Assembly: GCA_005879675.1 (NCBI GenBank)
Contig: VBJE01000058.1
Coordinates: 1-10,706 of the forward strand
Direction of reading: 5' to 3'
Source: Chloroflexota bacterium
Lineage (GTDB): Bacteria > Chloroflexota > Dormibacteria > Dormibacterales > Dormibacteraceae
DNA length: 10,706 nt
Shown: positions 6,695 to 10,706 of the stretch, piece by piece
Layout of the letters: every line of letters starts with the position of its first letter
Position numbering within the stretch: the stretch's first letter is position 1
The notes under the pieces: model-generated
Database searches by the model: none
What the model was told of the DNA's origin: nothing
Seen by the model: the letters and a program-made list of their open reading frames with translations, nothing else
Made by a program: the position numbers and the translations under genes

Positions 6695-6700
6695 TACATT
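6695..6700 (+). promoter_or_regulatory. Possible -10 element of the sugar operon
   Basis: TACATT ends 6 bases before the ATG of the glycosyltransferase gene. If it is a -10 element, transcription would start at or next to the start codon, giving a leaderless mRNA. The only ribosome-binding-like sequence is the weak TTAGG directly against the ATG. No clear -35 hexamer is seen. Confidence 0.3.
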
Positions 6701-6706
6701 CTTAGG

Positions 6707-7846
6707 ATGGCCCGATTCGCGATCGACCTGACCGCCTGCTGGCGGCCCCAGCGGGTCGGCATGATCACGGTCGCGGTCGAGCTCGCCCGGGCCATGGTCG
6801 CCAACCGCGGCGGGGACGAGATCGTGCTGATCTGCAGCCGCGAGCGACCGGATTCGCTGCGCGACCTCGACTGCGAGGCGGTGTACTCGCCCTACCGGCA
6901 CGAGCTGGCTGTGAAGTCCCGGTGGCTGCCCGCGATCGAGCCCCTGCTCGAGGCAGACGCCATCCTCTACCCGTACTGGCCGAGCCCGCCCTTCCGCCGC
7001 TCGGGCGCGCCGCCCGCGGCCATCTTCGTCCACGACCTCGCCTTCCGCGTGCGGCCGGCGGAGGTGCCCTGGCAGCAGCGCGCGTACTTCCGCACCGTGC
7101 TCCCGCGCGCTCTGAGGCAGGCCGCGGCGGTGATCGTCCCGTCCGACTCGACGCGCGGCGACCTGCTCCGGCTTTATCCGCTGCCGGGCCTCCAGGAGAA
7201 GATCAAGGTCATCGCGGAGGGACTGCCGCAGTCGCCGCCTGCCGGCCCGCTGCCAGAGGGCGTCGACGCCGGTTTCATCCTCGCCGTGGGCAGCGTCGAA
7301 CCGCGCAAGAACTATCCGCGCCTGCTGGCCGCGTACCGCCAGCTCCGCGGCCGCGGCGCGCTCCCTTTCATCATCAACGGCCGTCCCGGGGTGCCGCAGC
7401 TGGTCATCGCGGGCCGCGCCGGCTGGGCGTACGGCGACACGCTCGAGCGCATCGGGGCCGAGCCGGGGGTTCGCTACCTCGGCCACGTCGACGAAGCAAC
7501 CCTGGCCGCCCTCTACGAGTCGGCCTCGGTGCTCGCATTCCCCAGCCTCTACGAGGGCTTCGGCCTCCCGCTCCTGGAGGCGATGTCCCGCGGCGTGCCG
7601 GCGGTGGTCGGGTCCACCGGAGCCCTGCCCGAGCTCGCCCTGGGGGCCGCCATCACGGTCAACGCCGAGGACACGGCCGCGATCGCCGCCGGCCTCGAGA
7701 GGCTGCTGGCGGACGAAGGGTTGCGAAAGAAGCTCGGCGAGGAAGGCATCCGCCGCGCGAGAGGTTATACGTGGGCGAACGCGGCCGAGCACACGCTGGA
7801 GGTGCTGCGGCGGATCGCGCAAACCTCAAAGGTGAAGGCGGCTTAG
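6707..7846 (+). CDS. Glycosyltransferase family 4 (GT-B fold)
   Basis: A 379-residue retaining glycosyltransferase of the GT4 type, close to the usual length. The N-terminal Rossmann half begins MARFAIDLTACW and holds HDLAFR (about residues 111-116) and IVPSDSTRGDL. The nucleotide-sugar half shows GSVEPRKNYPRLL (about 194-206), LVIAGRAGW, and the family EX7E motif YEGFGLPLLE with Glu283 and Glu291, then AMSRGVPAVVGS. It is likely cytosolic and transfers a sugar from an NDP-sugar to a cell-surface glycan or similar acceptor; the substrate cannot be read from sequence. ATG at 6707 is preferred to the upstream in-frame TTG at 6683 because the fold starts there. The next gene begins directly after its TAG. 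Confidence 0.9.
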   Translation: MARFAIDLTACWRPQRVGMITVAVELARAMVANRGGDEIVLICSRERPDSLRDLDCEAVYSPYRHELAVKSRWLPAIEPLLEADAILYPYWPSPPFRRSGAPPAAIFVHDLAFRVRPAEVPWQQRAYFRTVLPRALRQAAAVIVPSDSTRGDLLRLYPLPGLQEKIKVIAEGLPQSPPAGPLPEGVDAGFILAVGSVEPRKNYPRLLAAYRQLRGRGALPFIINGRPGVPQLVIAGRAGWAYGDTLERIGAEPGVRYLGHVDEATLAALYESASVLAFPSLYEGFGLPLLEAMSRGVPAVVGSTGALPELALGAAITVNAEDTAAIAAGLERLLADEGLRKKLGEEGIRRARGYTWANAAEHTLEVLRRIAQTSKVKAA

Positions 7847-9403
7847 TTGGCAGAACGGATCTCGGTGCTTGCGATCGTCGACGGCAGGCCAACCCTGGAC
7901 CCACGCCGGTTCGAGGTGGAGGTGGCAGGCGACGTCGCCCGAGCGAAGCACGTCATCCTGGCGGCAACCGAGCGTCACATCAGCGCGAGGCAGGCGACGG
8001 CTCTCCGCAACTTCGTGCGCCGCGGAGGCGGTGTCGTCATCCTCGGCTCCACCCTTGACTCCTGGTCGGCCTCGGACTCCATCCACGAGGTCGCCGGGTG
8101 GGTGCCGGGCACGGCTGGACCTGTGACCGAGCTGATCGTCCGCCCGAACCCCGACCATCCGGTGACACAGCGCCTCGATCCGGAATGGAAGGTCCGTGAC
8201 CGCCTCTACCTCTCCGAGGGTCCGCCCAGCGATGCGGCGATCCTGCTCCGGTCGAGCTGGAGGTTCACAGAGCAGGTCGTCGCCTACGAGCGACGATTTG
8301 GCGACGGTCGGTTCATCTACATCGGCCTGAGCAACGACAACAGTCCAACCTTCGACAAGCTGCTCGGACGTGCCCTGCTTTTCGCGGCCGGTCGCAACGC
8401 GGCGCCGCCTGCCGGCGTCGGTCTTCTCGGCTACGGCGCCATCGGCCGCGAGCACGCGGCCTCTGTCGCCGCCACAAGCGGCCTGAGGCTGGCGGCGGTA
8501 TGCGACCTCGACCCCGAGCGGCGCGACGCCGCCGCGCGCGACTGGCAGGTGAGGACCGTCGCCGGCCAGGACGAGATGCTCGATGACCCCGACGTCGGCC
8601 TGGTGGTGGTGGGCACGCCTCCCAGCGCGCACGCCAGCCCCGTCCTCGCCGCGCTCAGGGCCGGCAAGCACGTCGTCTGCGAGAAGCCGTTTGCGCTGAG
8701 CGTGGGCGACGCCGACCGGATGATGGACGCAGCCGAATCCCAGAGTCGCGTGCTCACCGTCTATCAGAGCCGGCGCTGGGACCCGGACTACGTAGCGATG
8801 CGCGACGTCACGCGCTCGGGCCGTATCGGCGAGCCCTTCTACATGGAGTCGTTCATCGGTGGCTACGACCATCCTTGCGACTTCTGGCACAGCCACGAGC
8901 CCGTGTCCGGCGGCACGATCTACGACTGGGGATCTCACTACTTCGACTGGATCCTGCAGCTGTTTCCCGAGCGGGTGAGCTCGCTGGTCGCGCAGGCGCA
9001 CAAGCGTGTCTGGCATGACGTCACCAACGACGACCAGGTCCGCGTCGACCTCACGTTCGCGGGCGGGGCGCAGGCCACGTTCCTCCAGTCGGGCATCGCC
9101 GCCGCCCGCAAGCCGAAGTGGTACCTGCTCGGCACGAAAGGGGCGATCGTCGGCGATTGGGTCGCTGCCGGCGTGCCCGCGGATTTCCCGGCTCGCGTCA
9201 CGGTGTTCACCACGGGAGGGGAGGAGCGCGTGGCGCTGCCCGCGCGCGAGGAGCACGGCTTCTACCGCAACCTGGCCGACCATCTCGCGTGGGGAGAGCC
9301 GCTTGCGATCATGCCGGGAGAGGCGAGGCGCAACGTCGCCGTCATGGAGGCGGCCACGCTGTCGATCAAGCGCGACGGCGCGCAGTTGAAGGTGGACATA
9401 TAG
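7847..9403 (+). CDS. Fusion of a ThuA-like domain and a Gfo/Idh/MocA oxidoreductase
   Basis: A 518-residue two-domain protein. Residues 1-185 resemble ThuA (a class I glutamine-amidotransferase-like fold of sugar operons): LRNFVRRGGGVVILGS, HPVTQRLDPEWKVRDRLYLSEGP, and a closing GDGRFIYIGLSNDN...LLGRALLFAAG. The usual N-terminal His-rich start of ThuA is absent and the GH of the closing motif is replaced by LSN. From about residue 190 it is an NAD(P)-dependent Gfo/Idh/MocA enzyme: GVGLLGYGAIG (190-200), catalytic-lysine motif EKPF (279-282) and DWGSHYFD with His364. It probably oxidises a sugar or sugar acid/inositol; the ThuA role is unknown. It starts with TTG directly after the glycosyltransferase stop, with GAAGG (7834-7838) eight bases upstream, supporting this start and coupling. 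Confidence 0.88.
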   Translation: MAERISVLAIVDGRPTLDPRRFEVEVAGDVARAKHVILAATERHISARQATALRNFVRRGGGVVILGSTLDSWSASDSIHEVAGWVPGTAGPVTELIVRPNPDHPVTQRLDPEWKVRDRLYLSEGPPSDAAILLRSSWRFTEQVVAYERRFGDGRFIYIGLSNDNSPTFDKLLGRALLFAAGRNAAPPAGVGLLGYGAIGREHAASVAATSGLRLAAVCDLDPERRDAAARDWQVRTVAGQDEMLDDPDVGLVVVGTPPSAHASPVLAALRAGKHVVCEKPFALSVGDADRMMDAAESQSRVLTVYQSRRWDPDYVAMRDVTRSGRIGEPFYMESFIGGYDHPCDFWHSHEPVSGGTIYDWGSHYFDWILQLFPERVSSLVAQAHKRVWHDVTNDDQVRVDLTFAGGAQATFLQSGIAAARKPKWYLLGTKGAIVGDWVAAGVPADFPARVTVFTTGGEERVALPAREEHGFYRNLADHLAWGEPLAIMPGEARRNVAVMEAATLSIKRDGAQLKVDI

Positions 9404-9705
9404 CCTCGGGGCGCGTCCGCTGGGGGATCCTGGGTGCCGCGCACATCGCACGCCGGGCGGTGCTGGCCGCCGTCGTGGCGTCGAGCAACGGCACGCTCGC
9501 AGCGATGGCGAGCAGGAGTCCCGAGCGCGCCAGGCAGATGCTGGAGCCATACCCGGGAGTGCGGATTCTCGACTCTTACGACGCGCTTCTCGCCGACGAC
9601 GAGGTGGACGCCGTAAGCACGTCCTCTGCGAGAAGCCGATCGGGGTCGACGCCGCCGAGGCCGAGGAGATGGCCGCCGCCGCCAAACGCAGCGGCAGGCA
9701 CCTGA
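9400..9705 (+). CDS. Second Gfo/Idh/MocA oxidoreductase, N-terminal fragment, frameshifted and without a normal start codon
   Basis: From 9403 the frame reads ASGRVRWGILGAAHIARR, the start of an NAD(P)-binding Rossmann domain of the Gfo/Idh/MocA family, continuing through SRSPERARQ and YDALLADDEVDAV. The frame then breaks at about 9612; the remaining codons to the stop at 9703-9705 are out of frame. No ATG, GTG or TTG lies in this frame between the upstream gene's end and the nucleotide-binding motif. The codon where a start is expected (9400-9402) is ATA, overlapping the TAG stop of the fusion gene, so either a rare start is used or bases are missing here too. The function continues in the next entry. 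Confidence 0.7.
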   Translation: MASGRVRWGILGAAHIARRAVLAAVVASSNGTLAAMASRSPERARQMLEPYPGVRILDSYDALLADDEVDAVSTSSARSRSGSTPPRPRRWPPPPNAAAGT

Positions 9706-10235
9706 TGGAAGCCTTCATGTACCGCTTCCACCCAGCGATGCGCGAGTTCGTCGAGAGCATCCGCGAGCCGCTCCACGTGCAGGCGACATTTGGGTTCACC
9801 GCCAAGGACCCCAACGACATCCGGCTGCAGCGCGACCTGGGCGGGGGCGCGCTCCTCGACGTCGGCAGCTACACGGTGAGCGTGTCGCGATGGATCCTCG
9901 GCGAGCCCGACGACGTCGCGGCGCGGGGCCGGTTCAAGGACGGCATCGATGTGACGATCAGCGGCCTGCTGACCTTCGCCGGAGGCTCGACGGCGTCGGT
10001 GTGGGCGAGCGTAGAGGCGCCGGAGGAGCAGGACCTCAAGGTCATCACGCGGTCGGGCGTGCTCCGGCGCGTCCGTCCCTTCAGCGCCTACCGCGACCCG
10101 CACGACCCCTACCAGCTGATGGTCGAATCATTCGCCGACAGTGTCTTGCACGACCGGCCGGTCGCAATACCGCTGGCCGAGTCGATCGCGAACATGCGCG
10201 TCCTCGACCGCATACAGCAGGCGGCTAGGGCTTGA
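9615..10235 (+). CDS. Second Gfo/Idh/MocA oxidoreductase, C-terminal fragment
   Basis: Picks up in a new frame with KHVLCEKPIGVDAAEAEEMA, whose EKP lysine is the family catalytic lysine; the first ATG is at 9669. It then reads GRHLMEAFMYRFHP and LLDVGSYTVSVSRWILGEP, the DxGxY form of the C-terminal active-site motif typical of the xylose/dihydrodiol dehydrogenase-like branch, unlike the DxGxH form in the upstream fusion protein. Between AV (9610-9614) and KHVLCEKP, about 20 residues including the PLPNxxH block of the family are absent, roughly 61 bases, which explains the shift. The rest is complete to LDRIQQAARA. It ends the sugar operon and overlaps the convergent TPR gene by 11 bases. Confidence 0.83.
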   Translation, partial: KHVLCEKPIGVDAAEAEEMAAAAKRSGRHLMEAFMYRFHPAMREFVESIREPLHVQATFGFTAKDPNDIRLQRDLGGGALLDVGSYTVSVSRWILGEPDDVAARGRFKDGIDVTISGLLTFAGGSTASVWASVEAPEEQDLKVITRSGVLRRVRPFSAYRDPHDPYQLMVESFADSVLHDRPVAIPLAESIANMRVLDRIQQAARA

Positions 10236-10698
10236 CCATCTCCTGAAACTTCGGGTCGTCGCGCAGCGTCGCGAAATCTGAATCGCCGGCGGCGGTGGAC
10301 TTGCTGTCCGCCCGGTGCTGGATCGCCTCGCCGAGGAGGTCGAGCGCCTCATCTTTGCGGTCCTGCTGGGCGCGGACCGTGGCGAGGTTGTAGAGCACTG
10401 TCCCCATGACGAAGTCGGGGGCTTCCGCGGTCTTCATCTCGGAGACCGCGTCTTCGAACAGCCTGATCGCGATGTCCGGCTGGTCGTTCTCCTGGTAGTA
10501 CTCAAAAAGGTGGAGCCTGGGGTGGGTATAGCTGTTGCGAAGGACGGCCACCGTGGTTGTCTTCGCCTCGTTCCAATCGATGGGTCGCTCGCCGACCTTC
10601 GCGTAGAGCTCAGCGATCTCCGAGAGGAGATGGTCGCTGCGGGCGGCCGCGTCGCTCAGAGGAGTCCCGATCCCATTGGCCAGCTCGGCATCGTTCAC
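10225..10698 (-). CDS. Tetratricopeptide-repeat (TPR) protein, possibly incomplete at its N-terminus
   Basis: A 157-residue, mostly helical protein with TPR-like helix pairs: HLFEYYQENDQPDIAIRLFEDAV and LYNLATVRAQQDRKDEALDLLGEAI fit the alternating small/large pattern of TPR repeats. It ends DFATLRDDPKFQEMVKP, a tail common in TPR-repeat proteins. TPRs mediate protein-protein contacts; no catalytic motif is visible and no specific function can be given. GTG at 10698-10696 is the start inside the window, but the frame stays open to the right edge and the edge codon is NTG, so an ATG, GTG or TTG one base outside could be the true start and the protein could be longer. It converges on the sugar operon, with 3' ends overlapping by 11 bases. 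Confidence 0.75.
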   Translation of the reverse strand: MNDAELANGIGTPLSDAAARSDHLLSEIAELYAKVGERPIDWNEAKTTTVAVLRNSYTHPRLHLFEYYQENDQPDIAIRLFEDAVSEMKTAEAPDFVMGTVLYNLATVRAQQDRKDEALDLLGEAIQHRADSKSTAAGDSDFATLRDDPKFQEMVKP

Positions 10699-10706
10699 CT
10701 CGTTCA

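Noticed and set aside
7826..9820. Minus-strand open frame of 664 codons opposite the two oxidoreductases
   Set aside because: Low-complexity, no motif, and fully antisense to genes with clear active-site motifs.

Overview
This is GC-rich bacterial DNA, densely coded with short intergenic gaps, and dominated by signal-transduction genes followed by a sugar-metabolism operon. Many GTG and TTG starts, stop/start overlaps of the GTGA type, and -10-like hexamers lying only 6-9 bases before start codons fit a high-GC Gram-positive or Chloroflexota/Dormibacterota-like soil lineage. That placement is inference; no marker gene is present to fix the taxon. No tRNA, rRNA, CRISPR array, transposase or phage gene was seen.

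Region 1 (1-2100) is a partner-switching module. Leftward, an STAS anti-sigma antagonist (909-568), an RsbW-like kinase (563-150) and the start of a soluble histidine kinase (153 to beyond base 1) are packed into one transcription unit. Diverging rightward from a 57-base gap is a receiver-PP2C phosphatase (967-2100), the expected enzyme for dephosphorylating the STAS protein. Together they give input, kinase, antagonist and phosphatase; no sigma factor is in view.

Region 2 (2101-2291) is non-coding and carries two imperfect repeat units, each with a GCTGTAGCCC box and a strong hairpin. The first unit includes the stop codon of the phosphatase gene.

Region 3 (2292-6555) is a second signalling operon: a membrane PAS-GAF-PAS histidine kinase, a single-domain response regulator, and a Ser/Thr protein kinase whose C-terminus resembles the V4R small-molecule-binding domain. 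Start and stop codons overlap throughout. The histidine kinase and the Ser/Thr kinase are each broken by one frameshift, and each shift coincides with loss of a conserved catalytic segment: the H-box in one, the alpha-C helix in the other.

Region 4 (6707-10235) is a sugar operon: a GT4 glycosyltransferase, a ThuA-Gfo/Idh/MocA fusion, and a second Gfo/Idh/MocA oxidoreductase. The last is also frameshifted with loss of a conserved block and has no ordinary start codon. A TPR protein gene (10698-10225) converges on the operon and overlaps its 3' end by 11 bases.

The most notable points are the kinase-V4R fusion coupled to a histidine kinase and receiver, the complete partner switch with a histidine kinase overlapping rsbW, the ThuA-dehydrogenase fusion, and three internal deletions of the same phase (each about 3n+1 bases) in conserved motifs. 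The last pattern is more likely an assembly problem than three independent gene deaths, but reads are needed to decide.
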